From: Eubacterium sp.
Lineage (GTDB): Bacteria > Bacillota > Clostridia > Lachnospirales > Lachnospiraceae
Assembly (NCBI GenBank): GCA_022791495.1
Contig: JAAVZE010000101.1
Coordinates: forward strand, 1 to 53,105
Reading direction: 5' to 3'
DNA: 53,105 nt
Position 1 is the stretch's first letter, and every line of letters starts with the position of its first letter. The notes beneath the pieces were generated by a model. The model saw only the letters and a program-made list of their open reading frames with translations, searched no databases and was not told the origin of the DNA. The translations under genes were made by a program, and so were the position numbers. Below are positions 43,701 through 51,624 of this stretch, piece by piece.

Positions 43701-46429
43701 AAAGTTTCTGGCATTGGCTGATTGGCAAGGACAGCCTGATTATAACAGTGCCCGTAACGGAAGAAGGCAGCGGAGCAGATGAAATAACCTATATCGTGAC
43801 ACCGGAAGGAGGCACAGCGGGGACTAAGACCTCGGCTGTTGTGAATGGCGAAGCAAAGATTACCGTTTCTGCGGACTTTAAGGGAACGATAGTGATTTCC
43901 TGCACAGATAAGGATGGAAACACATCGGCAGGCGTGACCGTGGGAACGGACTTAAATGCAACAGGCATTCTAATAGAGGATCATGCGCCGCAGATTATAT
44001 ATAAGCCGGAAAATGTTGATATATTAACAACAGGCGAGTATGAGACGGCTCCTGTTATTACTGTGACCGTAACAGATAACAAGGACAATGTGATTTCCAG
44101 TGGAATTGCTTCTGTCAGCTATCAAATTGGAAACGGCGGTGTAAAGACAGTAGACCATGACTATACAACAGGCATGATTGTAAATGACAGCTTTACGATT
44201 CCGGCAAGTGAGATTCCTGCGGGTGAAACGGTCATTACCGTGACAGCGGCAGACCATGCAGGAAACACCGTTACGGCAACGCAGACAATCAAAGTGCACA
44301 GCCACAGCGGAACATTGGTTCCGGAAAAGACACCGACCTGTACCGCAGCGGGAAACAAGGAATACTATACTTGTACCTGTGGAAAATGGTTTGAGGATAG
44401 TAGCTGCACAAAGGAGACTGCAGACCATGAAAGTGTAGTAAAAAATGCTTTAGAACATAATTTCGATGACAGCGGTTATGTGTATAACGAAACACAGCAT
44501 TGGAGAAAGTGTTCCCGGTGCGACGTGTCAGAGCAGAAAGAAGACCATGATTATAACGATACTGCAGATAAGTGTAAGGTGTGTGGTTATTCCAGGCTGG
44601 TTGATCCGGATCATACCCATAGGGGCACATTGATTGCAGCGACCGAGCCAACGTGTACCCTGCCAGGCAATATAGAGTACTACTTCTGCGATTGTGAAAA
44701 GCTGTTTTCTGACAGCGCCTGCACGGTTGAGGTTACGGAGTCGGAAATTAAGCGGGAGGCATTCGGGCATGACTTTGGCAGCTTTGAACACGACCAGAGC
44801 GAACACTGGAAGAAGTGTGCCCGTTGTGGAGAAGAAGAGGAAAGAGGTAATCATGTATACGATGATGACAGTGACCGTGACTGCAATGAATGCGGATATG
44901 AAAGAGCGACCGGGCATACGCACGGCGCAGTACAAACGGTAAATGAAAAAGCGGCGACCTGTACAGAGGATGGAAATACGGCATATTACATCTGTTCCTG
45001 CGGCGAATGGTTTTCTGACAATGCCTGCACGAATGAGATTATCAATCACGCAAGCGTAGTAATAGGAAAGTCAGGGCATGATTTCAGCGGACAATATCAG
45101 TCTGATGAAAGTGACCATTGGAAAAAATGTTCCCGATGCGATGAAATACAGTCAAAAGAAAACCATATTTACGACAATGCCACAGATAAAGACTGTAATG
45201 TGTGTGGTTATGAAAGAATGACAGAGAATCCGCCGGAACAAGAGACAGGGTTCGTCAGCAAAGATGTAGAAAAAGGAGAAAATGTTCCGGACACACAATT
45301 TGCCACCAGTACGAAGGAGCTGGAAGATATGCTTCTGACAGAAGCGGAGAAGAGGCAGGTGGAGAGTGGAACAGACATTAAATTTGTCCTTGATGTAAAA
45401 GACGCATCGACTACGGTCAGCAGTGAGGATAAAGCAGCAGTGCAGACGGCACTGGGAGAATTTGCGGTGGGACAGTATCTTGACATAGGTCTGTTTAAGA
45501 TGATCGGAGAAAACCGCAGCCTGATATCCAAGACGGCAGAAAAGATTACGATTGTGATTGATGTGCCGGGCGGTCTCAAAAATACAGATAACAAAACGGC
45601 AAGGAACTTTGCGGTAATCCGTGTGCATAACGGAAAAGCAGACATTCTGAATGACCTGGATAACAGTGCTGACACGATTACCATAGCGACAGACCGATTT
45701 TCTGCCTATGCGATTGTCTATAAGGACACCACAGAGGAAGAGAACAAGGGTGCTGCCCCGGAGCCGAAAGAGGACAAACCACAGGAACCAAAAAAGGATA
45801 AACCTCAGACGAAAAAGCCGTCAGAAAAAGAAACAAGGATAATTACATTAAATTCCGGTCTGAAAACAGTTCAGACTGGAAAGGAACTCCGCATATCATG
45901 GGGCAGGGTCTCCGGTGCAGACGGTTATAACGTCTATATGCAGTATTGCGGGAAAGATTTTACCGCCAAATCCCTTCATGCGGTAAAAAGCGGAAAGACA
46001 AATAAAATAACGGTAAAGAAGATAAACGGAAAGGAACTTGACACCACAAAGAATTATAAAGTGTATGTAGAGGCATACAAGATGGCAGGGAAGAAAAAGG
46101 CCAGTCTGGCAAAGAGCATAACTGTCCATATCGCAGGAAAGGACAGTAAAAAATACACCAACGTCAAGACGGTTCAGGTAAATAAAACCTCTTTTACACT
46201 GAAAAAAGGAGGGAGCGTAAAAATACAGCCCAAAGCCGTATTATACAATAAGTGGAAAAAGCAGCTTTCTGCGAATCATACCAAACAATTCCGCTTTAAG
46301 AGCAGCAACCCAAATGTGGCAACGGTATCTTCTGGTGGAAAGATTAAGGCAAAAGGGACGGGCGAATGTATCATCTATGTATATGCCAGAAACGGCTGTA
46401 GAAGAAAAATTAAGGTAAAAGTAAAGTAG
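40712..46429 (+). CDS. Giant secreted beta-helix protein with Flg_new, cysteine-pair and Big_2 domains
   Basis: A 1905-residue secreted protein. Residues 1-38 are a signal peptide. Residues ~45-680 are a right-handed beta-helix with many GGGIYL, LNIDGGTIRN and GGTIRRC turns, similar to pectate-lyase-like adhesins. Residues ~690-983 are four Flg_new (InlB B-repeat-like) modules marked by TKTGYTFAGWYT. An Ig-like region follows. Residues ~1196-1505 hold three ~100-residue repeats with paired Cys-X2-Cys motifs (CSRCD, CKVCGY) and CTCGKWFEDSSC, probably metal binding. A P/K/E-rich linker precedes a fibronectin-III-like domain (~1714-1806) and a C-terminal Big_2-like domain (~1815-1905). There is no LPXTG anchor, so attachment is non-covalent or the protein is released. 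GGAAAGGAAA upstream sets the start at 40712. The disrupted genes at 4.9-8.3 kb are of related type. Confidence 0.9.
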   Translation: MKNSFMRTGFYKSVVGLVMIFALVCTNLSGGAVVSRAATPSPGSVITSNQDWGEQTLQAGTYTINPGVTVTVSGRLTVSGTVTIKGGGKLVRSGSYKGKDKDSSSSSIFYLSGGTLNLENITVDGGNVAAYGVAVYIDSGTVNMKTDAVVENNINMNTNTTGANAAGGIYCGKNGTLNIDGGTIRNCRTSEVVGSDAYEHAGGGIYLKGTCNMTSGNITGNKASNGGGIYLASTDAVLRLSGGVISGNSAAGAGSGIYYSTLNAATSKVYIGGMANVKDIIYLDNNNGELFPYITSVIRYPVTLSCSSRDEGRVLAGGGDGYILTSVDASKISMTGTTLYSRLDKTSNQIYLSKTEEPEAMWQESAGGAWKQGRFTAALTNVYDGGTIKLLTAVVITEKAEITKAVTITSNDASAPCVMTRMPLGQWGNITINGGSLTLKNVIYDGNRDWIQGTEDAKKQSLIKVGNNAADTGASLTLGNGAVVRDGYKSSGSGVFAVYGTMIINDGAVIENCEVTGTGGGIWISQDGTFTMNGGTIRRCKAGGGGSAISVDGTCTLRGGSITGNVDSEKNCAVYLRKNNCGDLTMGGITIADNEYSVYNEDKDDDRGISVTGDSTLSGSIYTMDAIIASDKAVSSLTKTYEIMWAASPVPGTIVVKGSKDTQHYRLANTGYGLNPAGDGSSNLVVAQKYNVSFNKNGGSGTASDIEVICGGTYGTLPSLTRTGYTFDGWYTAVTGGSQITAQTTVTATAAHTLYAHWTANTYTVTYNKDGGIIANENKYKSYTYGTGLTLPTPTKTGYTFAGWYTSAGFSGSKQTSISGTATGNKTYYAKWNPATYKITYILDGGTVTGNPAGYTIESSAITLKNPTKKGYTFTGWSGTDLTGSNNMTVAIAAGSTGERTFTAHWAVGGYTVTLHTNGGSGGTELSSYNYGTGAVLPTNWTKTGYTFSGWYDNEGCSGTAVTNITATDTGNKEYWAKWTDNIAPVIGSLQYSYQPESFWHWLIGKDSLIITVPVTEEGSGADEITYIVTPEGGTAGTKTSAVVNGEAKITVSADFKGTIVISCTDKDGNTSAGVTVGTDLNATGILIEDHAPQIIYKPENVDILTTGEYETAPVITVTVTDNKDNVISSGIASVSYQIGNGGVKTVDHDYTTGMIVNDSFTIPASEIPAGETVITVTAADHAGNTVTATQTIKVHSHSGTLVPEKTPTCTAAGNKEYYTCTCGKWFEDSSCTKETADHESVVKNALEHNFDDSGYVYNETQHWRKCSRCDVSEQKEDHDYNDTADKCKVCGYSRLVDPDHTHRGTLIAATEPTCTLPGNIEYYFCDCEKLFSDSACTVEVTESEIKREAFGHDFGSFEHDQSEHWKKCARCGEEEERGNHVYDDDSDRDCNECGYERATGHTHGAVQTVNEKAATCTEDGNTAYYICSCGEWFSDNACTNEIINHASVVIGKSGHDFSGQYQSDESDHWKKCSRCDEIQSKENHIYDNATDKDCNVCGYERMTENPPEQETGFVSKDVEKGENVPDTQFATSTKELEDMLLTEAEKRQVESGTDIKFVLDVKDASTTVSSEDKAAVQTALGEFAVGQYLDIGLFKMIGENRSLISKTAEKITIVIDVPGGLKNTDNKTARNFAVIRVHNGKADILNDLDNSADTITIATDRFSAYAIVYKDTTEEENKGAAPEPKEDKPQEPKKDKPQTKKPSEKETRIITLNSGLKTVQTGKELRISWGRVSGADGYNVYMQYCGKDFTAKSLHAVKSGKTNKITVKKINGKELDTTKNYKVYVEAYKMAGKKKASLAKSITVHIAGKDSKKYTNVKTVQVNKTSFTLKKGGSVKIQPKAVLYNKWKKQLSANHTKQFRFKSSNPNVATVSSGGKIKAKGTGECIIYVYARNGCRRKIKVKVK

Positions 46430-46933
46430 AATTAAATTACAGTCAGATGATCGGGGGAAAATGAGAAGACAATAAAATGTAAGTACGGAAGCAAATAAGT
46501 TTACGGATATGGTCTTAATTTCTGAACTGCAAGGGCAACAATGGAAGATAAGGAACGGATTTACATTTTATTACAGTGGCTAAGGTATGATAAATATACC
46601 GTATCCCGACAATATATAAAATACACATAAGGATACAGTTTGTTTGGAGGAAAAACTCCAGCAGACGGTATCCTTTTTTGTGGATGTCAAAAAATATGAA
46701 TTTACCAAGAATGGTATAGACCGCCGCTACACTTCGGTTGACAGTCCTATAACCAGACAGCAACGGACAAAATACAGATATTTACCACGAATACACTCCA
46801 ACCTTACAAAACCGTAAGAACAAATTTTTTTACGAAATCCAGTATTTACAGGTATTGTAGGAGTTGTGAATAGGAAATTTACACGATATTTACACAAAAC
46901 CAAAAGAGTTCTGATACGATTATAAAAATTTTG
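46430..46933. other. Noncoding stretch after the giant secreted protein gene
   Basis: No supportable gene. Apart from the terminator at 46629-46679 it holds AT-rich sequence with short broken frames; a frame through 46690-46870 has stops and could be transposon debris. Confidence 0.4.
46629..46679 (+). terminator. Terminator of the giant secreted protein gene
   Basis: AAGGATAC (46629-46636) pairs with GTATCCTT (46668-46675), with an inner GGAG/CTCC stem, followed by T to 46679. It is 200 bases past the stop codon. Confidence 0.7.
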
Positions 46934-46999
46934 AGAAAAGGTTGCCTTAGTTTTGATATTTGAAGCTTACGCTAATATCAGGCAAAGGCAACCTTTTCT
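46934..46999. terminator. 15-base perfect inverted repeat, bidirectional terminator
   Basis: AGAAAAGGTTGCCTT (46934-46948) and its exact complement (46985-46999) enclose a 36-base loop; A- and T-runs lie on both sides. It ends the broken MerR gene read from the right. Confidence 0.75.
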
Positions 47000-47019
47000 A
47001 ATAGAATGTGTTGGAATAA

Positions 47020-47430
47020 TTATTCTTCATAGAAATGCCGGATTGCTTCGGCAAAAAATTTCGCAACTTCCTCCACCTCTGTTTTGCTGAATACTTCAAA
47101 ATCCATATTGTTTTCTCCTTTCAGAATGTCATCAATGCTGGCAATCAAACGCTCCAGACGTTTTTTTTGCCATCAGCATCGTTCGCTGCATTTGCAGAAT
47201 CTGTTTTTTATTAAGAGCCGGATTTTCCATGACAGACTTGATTTCCCGTAAAGAAATATCAAATTCCCGAAAGTATAGTATTTGACGCAGAGTCTTTAAA
47301 GTATTATCGTCATAAAGCCGGTTCCCGCTTCACTCCTGACAGTCGGTGTCGATAGGCCGATTTCATCATAATAGTGAAGTGTGCGCACGCTGATACCTGT
47401 GATTTCTGCCAATTCTTTCACTGTCCTCAT
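47020..47430 (-). pseudogene. MerR-family (TipA-like) regulator broken by two frameshifts
   Basis: Read on the minus strand from the ATG at 47430 (GGAGG eight bases upstream), the protein begins [26 protein letters not shown], as in TipAL/SkgA-type MerR regulators. Frame is lost near 47330 (one base missing after SEA), continues in another frame as [18 protein letters not shown] and FDISLREIKSVMENP, and is lost again in an A8 run near 47165, after which KKRLERLIASIDDILKGEN and a short C-terminus reach the stop at 47020. Correcting both restores a protein of about 137 residues. Its promoter and operator (47461-47491) are intact. Confidence 0.75.
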
Positions 47431-47460
47431 TTGCATGACCTCCTTATTCTTGATACAATT

Positions 47461-47491
47461 ACTTTAAGCTATGACGTTCCGTAAAAGTCAA
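47461..47491 (-). promoter_or_regulatory. MerR-type promoter and operator of the broken MerR gene
   Basis: On the minus strand TTGACT (47486-47491) and TAAAGT (47461-47466) are 19 bases apart, the long spacer typical of MerR-controlled promoters. The spacer includes the palindrome TGAC-GTTCCGTAAAA-GTCA (47472-47490), the classic operator form. Confidence 0.7.
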
Positions 47492-47571
47492 TAGGTTTTT
47501 GATATTTTTTCATTATACTAGAAAATGAGAATTTCCGTAAATGTTAATCTGCTGTTTCTTTCAGAAAACTC

Positions 47572-47952
47572 TCACAGGATTTTTCTTTCTGTAAAAACTT
47601 TTTTTGCAACTGTTATGGCGTTTAATACTCTTGGGAAACCGACATATGGAATACACTGGATAAATGTTTCTATGATTTTCTGTGGAGTAATGCCGATATT
47701 CAAAGAACCATTAATATGTACCTCTAATTGTGGCTCACACCCGCCAGAGGTCAATAAACTTGTTATGGTTACCATTTCCCGTTCTGGTAAAGACAATTCT
47801 TCTCTTGGATATATCTCCCCAAAAGCAAATTCAATGATAAACCTGCCAACATCGGGGGCGATGTCCTCCAATGATTTTATGACATTCTCTCCGCCGATTC
47901 CATCAATCTTCTTTAACTGTTTCATTCCTGTTTCAAAACGTGTCTGTTCCAT
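47572..47952 (-). CDS. Carboxymuconolactone decarboxylase-like (AhpD-fold) protein
   Basis: A 126-residue protein of the CMD/AhpD-like fold: REMVTITSLLTSGGCEPQLE followed by HINGSLNIGITPQKIIETFIQ, CIPYVGFPRVLNA. In AhpD-type enzymes a Cys-X-X-Cys is used; here only one Cys (in GGCEPQ) is present, so it is of the CMD type without peroxidase chemistry. GGAGG is nine bases upstream. It is read divergently from a small MerR gene and has a MerR-type promoter, which suggests that regulator controls it. Confidence 0.88.
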   Translation of the reverse strand: MEQTRFETGMKQLKKIDGIGGENVIKSLEDIAPDVGRFIIEFAFGEIYPREELSLPEREMVTITSLLTSGGCEPQLEVHINGSLNIGITPQKIIETFIQCIPYVGFPRVLNAITVAKKVFTERKIL

Positions 47953-47984
47953 TTGATTTTACCTCCTGATTTCTTTATAATGTG

Positions 47985-48015
47985 AGCATAATATTTAAAC
48001 CATAGTTTAAGTCAA
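47985..48015 (-). promoter_or_regulatory. MerR-type promoter and operator of the CMD gene
   Basis: On the minus strand TTGACT (48010-48015) and TATGCT (47985-47990) are 19 bases apart, and the spacer contains the perfect palindrome TTAAAC-CATA-GTTTAA (47995-48010). This lies between the CMD gene and the divergent MerR gene. Confidence 0.8.
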
Positions 48016-48037
48016 GAACTTTTTTGGGAGGTACATG

Positions 48038-48394
48038 ATGACAATCGGAGAAATGTCTAAAAAAATAAATCTGCCTGAAAGCACTTTACGGTATTATGAA
48101 AAAAAGAAGCTTCTGGTAGTGAAACGTGACAAACATGGCAGACGTGTATATTCGGAAAGCGATATGGAATGGATTAAATTTATCCGGCGATTAAAAGAAA
48201 CCGGTATGCTGCTGAAAGATATACAGCATTATTCAGAATTACGCTATTCAGGCAGGGAAACGATGCCCGAACGGCTGGAAATGCTGCAAGTACACCGGGA
48301 GTATGTTTTAGAGCAACAGCTAAAGTGGAAAGAATATCTGCAAAATCTGGATAACAAAATTGAATATTATAAGGAATCTATAAACAATAATTAA
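48038..48394 (+). CDS. MerR-family regulator, short type, divergent to CMD gene
   Basis: A 118-residue regulator: MerR helix-turn-helix (MTIGEMSKKINLPESTLRYYE, about residues 1-22), wing, then a helix-turn-helix second half (MEWIKFIRRLKETGMLLKDI) and a short dimerisation helix (YVLEQQLKWKEYLQNLDNKI). No ligand domain, as in regulators of small stress genes. The second of two adjacent ATG codons is six bases from GGAGG; the first, at 48035, is only three and less likely. Very probably controls the divergent CMD gene through the operator at 47985-48015. Confidence 0.9.
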   Translation: MTIGEMSKKINLPESTLRYYEKKKLLVVKRDKHGRRVYSESDMEWIKFIRRLKETGMLLKDIQHYSELRYSGRETMPERLEMLQVHREYVLEQQLKWKEYLQNLDNKIEYYKESINNN

Positions 48395-48420
48395 ACCTTA
48401 ATTTTTTTGTTCTTCAGGGT

Positions 48421-48957
48421 TGTTATATTCCTTCATTTTTGGCGAAACAAAAGCATTTGCCGCCACAACGAATCCGTCATGTTCTGTTCCTTGAATTACT
48501 TCGACATGCCTGCAGTTACATTCGATTACGGTAAAATTTCCAATGCTGTCCATAACGGTAAGTGTTTACTGTGAAGCAATGGGTAATGCATTTAGACATT
48601 CCATTACTTCAGCGGTCGTCTTGCATTTTTCTAATAAATAGCGTACCAGCATGCCTGCGTTAAAGCCTGCTTCCGTAATTTAGGGTATACAAATGTAAGA
48701 CCGACCGCCAGTCCGTATTCATTGACTCCATCTTCCATTTCTATAAATGCGGTAGTATTTCCATTAAAGTGATATCCCCCATCTAATTGATACAGGCAGT
48801 TCATGTACAGTTTTTCTAATTCAACTAGAAAATCACTGTTTCTGCCAAAAATAAGATAATCCTTTCCTTTAATGCAAAACAGGTGCAGTGGTTGTGAAAC
48901 TCAAAGCAGTACATACTTAACAGAAAAGTGAAAAAATCCTTATATCTGCCTTTTTGA
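48421..48957 (-). pseudogene. Decayed second copy of the C45-family amidohydrolase gene
   Basis: This stretch matches the inside of the intact C45 gene (about 38555-39095) at the DNA level, with the same order of AAACAAAAGCATTTGCCGCC and CTGCAGTTACATTC segments. It covers residues ~71-250 and lacks both ends. It has a stop where the intact gene has CAA, a deletion near 48680 (CCGTAATTTAGGG for CCGTAATTTTGGGG), another near 48855, and many point changes. An old paralogue, beyond repair. Confidence 0.9.
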
Positions 48958-49282
48958 ATTGTTGTTTCTAATTTCAAAATGCAAAATAGAAATATGGTGT
49001 AGGAATGATACACCAATACCATATTTATATAAATATTAGGAGCTTTAGGGTATATTTCCCCTGACCAGAGGCGTTTTTCGGACGTTGTCTGACAAAATGC
49101 GTATCTGGCAATGTGCCTGCACCATGGTCAGAGCACATTTAGGATATGGAAAAATTTCTACCTGTGGCATGGATGAAAGAATTAAAAAAGGCGGCTGACC
49201 TTTGTGAACAAGCGCGGTATAATGCAGTCAGATAAAGATAAGCGTTTTTTATCTCTATTAAAATTGGAAGGAGGAAAACTTG
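48958..49282. other. Gap with short decayed frames
   Basis: A 27-codon frame (MEKFLPVAWMKELKKAADL...) at about 49147 has no ribosome binding site. Nothing supportable seen; likely mobile-element debris. Confidence 0.3.
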
Positions 49283-49512
49283 ATGAAAATTGAAGATATG
49301 GTGGATTTGATTGCCATGTATGACACGCAGGCAGCGGTAGATAAAATAATCTGTCTGGCAACGGGCCAAGATATACCATATCGGCACTGGAGTATGTGGG
49401 CAGTGGATTGTTTGGAATTTATATGAAGCTGGAGAAGATGATTGAGAGTAAATGCAGTGACAGGATAAGAAGTGCCATATTTTGGAATGGTGTTGGATGG
49501 GACGTGGAATGA
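49283..49512 (+). pseudogene. Small unknown gene broken by a frameshift, upstream of a tnpV fragment
   Basis: With AAGGAGG nine bases upstream, the ATG at 49283 opens a 47-codon frame (MKIEDMVDLIAMYDTQAAVD, LATGQDIPYRHWSMWAVDCLEFI). The frame is lost at 49424; one base on, KLEKMIESKCSDRIRSAIFW and NGVGWDVE continue to a stop at 49512. The two pieces read naturally as one ~77-residue protein. I recognise no family. Confidence 0.45.
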
Positions 49513-49696
49513 ATATCTGCACGGGGAGGATGAAGAGTGTTACAGAGAGCTGGAAATGGCAGTGAAATGGATAAAAGAAAAAGAAGGGGTAACAGAGGGT
49601 TTGAAGAACGAGAATCCCATGCTGTGGGTTGAAAAGGTCAATAATATTATGGCAAGGGCGGAGGAAGAAATACTAAGAGAAATTATATATGTGTAG
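49487..49696 (+). pseudogene. tnpV: 3' fragment of a tnpV-like gene
   Basis: Frame open from about 49472 to the stop at 49696. The tail has the TnpV pattern MVLDGTWNEYLHGEDEECYR, then GVTEGLKNENPMLWVEKVNN and EEEILREIIY. The N-terminal half of TnpV is not found upstream and there is no ribosome binding site at the only possible start (GTG 49472), so it is a 5'-truncated remnant. It is a different variant from the tnpV wreck at 9.3-9.7 kb. Confidence 0.6.
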
Positions 49697-49855
49697 GAAA
49701 TGGGCGGTCTTGGTATGCAGGACTGTCCTCTTTATGATATCTATATCACAGGGGTGCAATTGTCATAAAATTGTGGAAAAGTGTGTGTTGGTATGGTAAG
49801 ATTTTATATATAAGTATCAAGGGGTTATGTTGGTTTGAATCAGGAGGAATATTGC

Positions 49856-50486
49856 ATGGCAAATCGGTACAAGATAATAGACGAAAAAACATGGGAAAGG
49901 GCAATGCACTGTATGATTTTCAGAAACAGTGTGGAACCTGCATTTTGCGTAACCTTTGAAGCGGATATTACTCATTTCCTGAAAAGAATTAAGAAACAGG
50001 GGGTATTCTTTTACGATTGCTTTTGTCTATGCTGTATGCAGATGTGCCAATGACATAGAAGCATTCCGGTACCGTTTTTTGGATGGGAAGGTTGTGTTGT
50101 TTGACAAAATTGACACAGCCTTTACTTATCTGAATAAAGAAACGGAATTGTTTAAGGTAATCAATGTTCCCATGCAGGAAACGATGGAAGAGTATGTGGA
50201 GTTGGCGGCAAAGATTACACAGGAGCAGAAAGAATATTTTACCGGTCCTTTAGGAAATGATGTATTCCAGTGTTCCCCGATGCCCTGGGTTACTTATACA
50301 CACATATCACATACCAATTCTGGACAAAAGGATAATGCGACTCCTTTATTTGACTGGGGAAAATACGATGAGAAAGCTGGGCAGATTGTAATGCCTGTGT
50401 CTGTTCAGGCACACCATTCTTTTGTAGATGGCCTCCATATTGGAAAGTTTGTGGATTTGTTGCAGGAATATCTGGATGCATATTGA
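49856..50486 (+). pseudogene. Chloramphenicol acetyltransferase-like gene broken by one frameshift
   Basis: The ATG at 49856 follows GGAGG by eight bases and starts a CatA-type protein (YKIIDEKTWERAMHC, then FEADITHFLKRIKKQG). The frame breaks in the G5 run at about 49999-50003; with four G the protein goes on as YSFTIAFVYAVCRCAND, then the rest of the CAT fold, ending with VMPVSVQAHHSFVDGLHIGK and a 209-residue total. The catalytic HHxxxDG motif is present. One homopolymer slip separates this from an intact acetyltransferase, so it could be an error or a phase-variable or recently inactivated gene. Substrate specificity within the family cannot be told. Confidence 0.75.
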
Positions 50487-50612
50487 AACAAATGACCAAT
50501 CAAACAGGTAAAAAATCTTGCAAAACAGGAGAAATAAATATATCATAATAATAAGAAAGGTATTCCATTTTTTCGATAAAGGTGCTGGATGCATGGGGAA
50601 GCAAAGTGATTT

Positions 50613-50810
50613 TTACTTGTTATTAGGGATGTGTTTTATACGGAGCTGAAAGAGGTGGGTTGTATATCTACCAGACTAATGCAGGAAATTATTTTATTTT
50701 CAAAAGAAAAGGATTTGGATTTTATTGAATTGAGTGCAACAGAGGAAGGATATCCATTATATAAGAAATTAGGATTTAAAGAATATAAGACACCGTATGT
50801 GCCTATGTGA
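50613..50810 (+). pseudogene. C-terminal fragment of a GNAT acetyltransferase
   Basis: An open piece with no start or ribosome binding site carries the end of a GNAT fold: STRLMQEIILFSKEKDLDFI, ELSATEEGYPLYKKLGFKEY, KTPYVPM. The N-terminal half, including the acetyl-CoA loop, is absent. Confidence 0.6.
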
Positions 50811-50851
50811 TTTGATTTTTGATATATTATTTTGTTAAGGAGATGATGATT

Positions 50852-51136
50852 ATGACAATGAAACAGATAGAAATCAATGTACCGGAGGCGGTAGTACCAT
50901 ATGCAAATGTGGAAGGGGACAGTGCGGTTTTGCTTAGAAATGCCATGCTGTTATATCCATATATTAAAAATGACACCATATCGCATGGAAAGGCGGCAGA
51001 AATGCTTGGGATACCCAAAATGGAGCTGATTGAATTATATGGTTCACTGGGGATTGCATATTTTGATATGACAGAAGAGGAACTTGCAGAGGATTTGGCA
51101 ACTCTTAATAAAGTTGGGAGTGTGACAACATGTTGA
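50852..51136 (+). CDS. UPF0175 family antitoxin
   Basis: A 94-residue protein with the UPF0175 pattern: MKQIEINVPEAVVPYA start, then LLYPYIKNDTISHGKAAEML, GIPKMELIELYGSLGI and YFDMTEEELAEDLATL. The family provides helix-turn-helix antitoxins in pairs with DUF3368 PIN-domain toxins. AAGGAG lies eight bases before the chosen ATG. It overlaps the toxin gene by seven bases, the usual coupled arrangement, with the antitoxin first. Confidence 0.9.
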   Translation: MTMKQIEINVPEAVVPYANVEGDSAVLLRNAMLLYPYIKNDTISHGKAAEMLGIPKMELIELYGSLGIAYFDMTEEELAEDLATLNKVGSVTTC

Positions 51137-51624
51137 TTGTATCGGATACCACACCGATTATTACCTTGATGAAGATGGGGCATTTGGATATTTTGAAGCA
51201 CGTATATGGGAAGGTGCTGATTCCGAATGCTGTATATATGGAATTGACAGGTAATGAAAAATTTGTAGCAGAGGCTTCTCAGGTAATAGACAGTGATTTT
51301 CTGAAAGTAGCAGAGGTTGACAATGAAGTTGCTGTAACGATTCTGCGGGAAGTGTCCGGTCTGGATGCCGGGGAGAGTGAAGCGATTGTTATGGCGAATA
51401 GCAGGAAAGCAGATTTGCTGGTTATGGATGAACATAAGGGCAGGGGTGTGGCAAAGAAGATGGGGTTGCCGATTACGGGAACGATTGGTCTGCTGCTGAA
51501 AGCCTTTGATGAGGGAATGCTTACCGCTGGGGATATTGAGGAGTGCATTGAGAAATTGAAAGAAACCAACGTGAGGATAAGTGAGGGGCTTTTTGATATT
51601 ATGAGGGAGCATATAAAGAGATAG
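51130..51624 (+). CDS. DUF3368 PIN-domain toxin
   Basis: A 164-residue PIN-fold RNase of the DUF3368 family. The metal-binding acidic residues are in LIVSDTTPIITLMKMG (Asp6), VYMELT (Glu), LDAGESEAIVMA (Asp, Glu) and LLVMDEHKGRG (Asp). Such proteins cut RNA when freed from the antitoxin. It follows the UPF0175 gene with a seven-base overlap and is intact, unlike most of its neighbours. Confidence 0.92.
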   Translation: MLIVSDTTPIITLMKMGHLDILKHVYGKVLIPNAVYMELTGNEKFVAEASQVIDSDFLKVAEVDNEVAVTILREVSGLDAGESEAIVMANSRKADLLVMDEHKGRGVAKKMGLPITGTIGLLLKAFDEGMLTAGDIEECIEKLKETNVRISEGLFDIMREHIKR

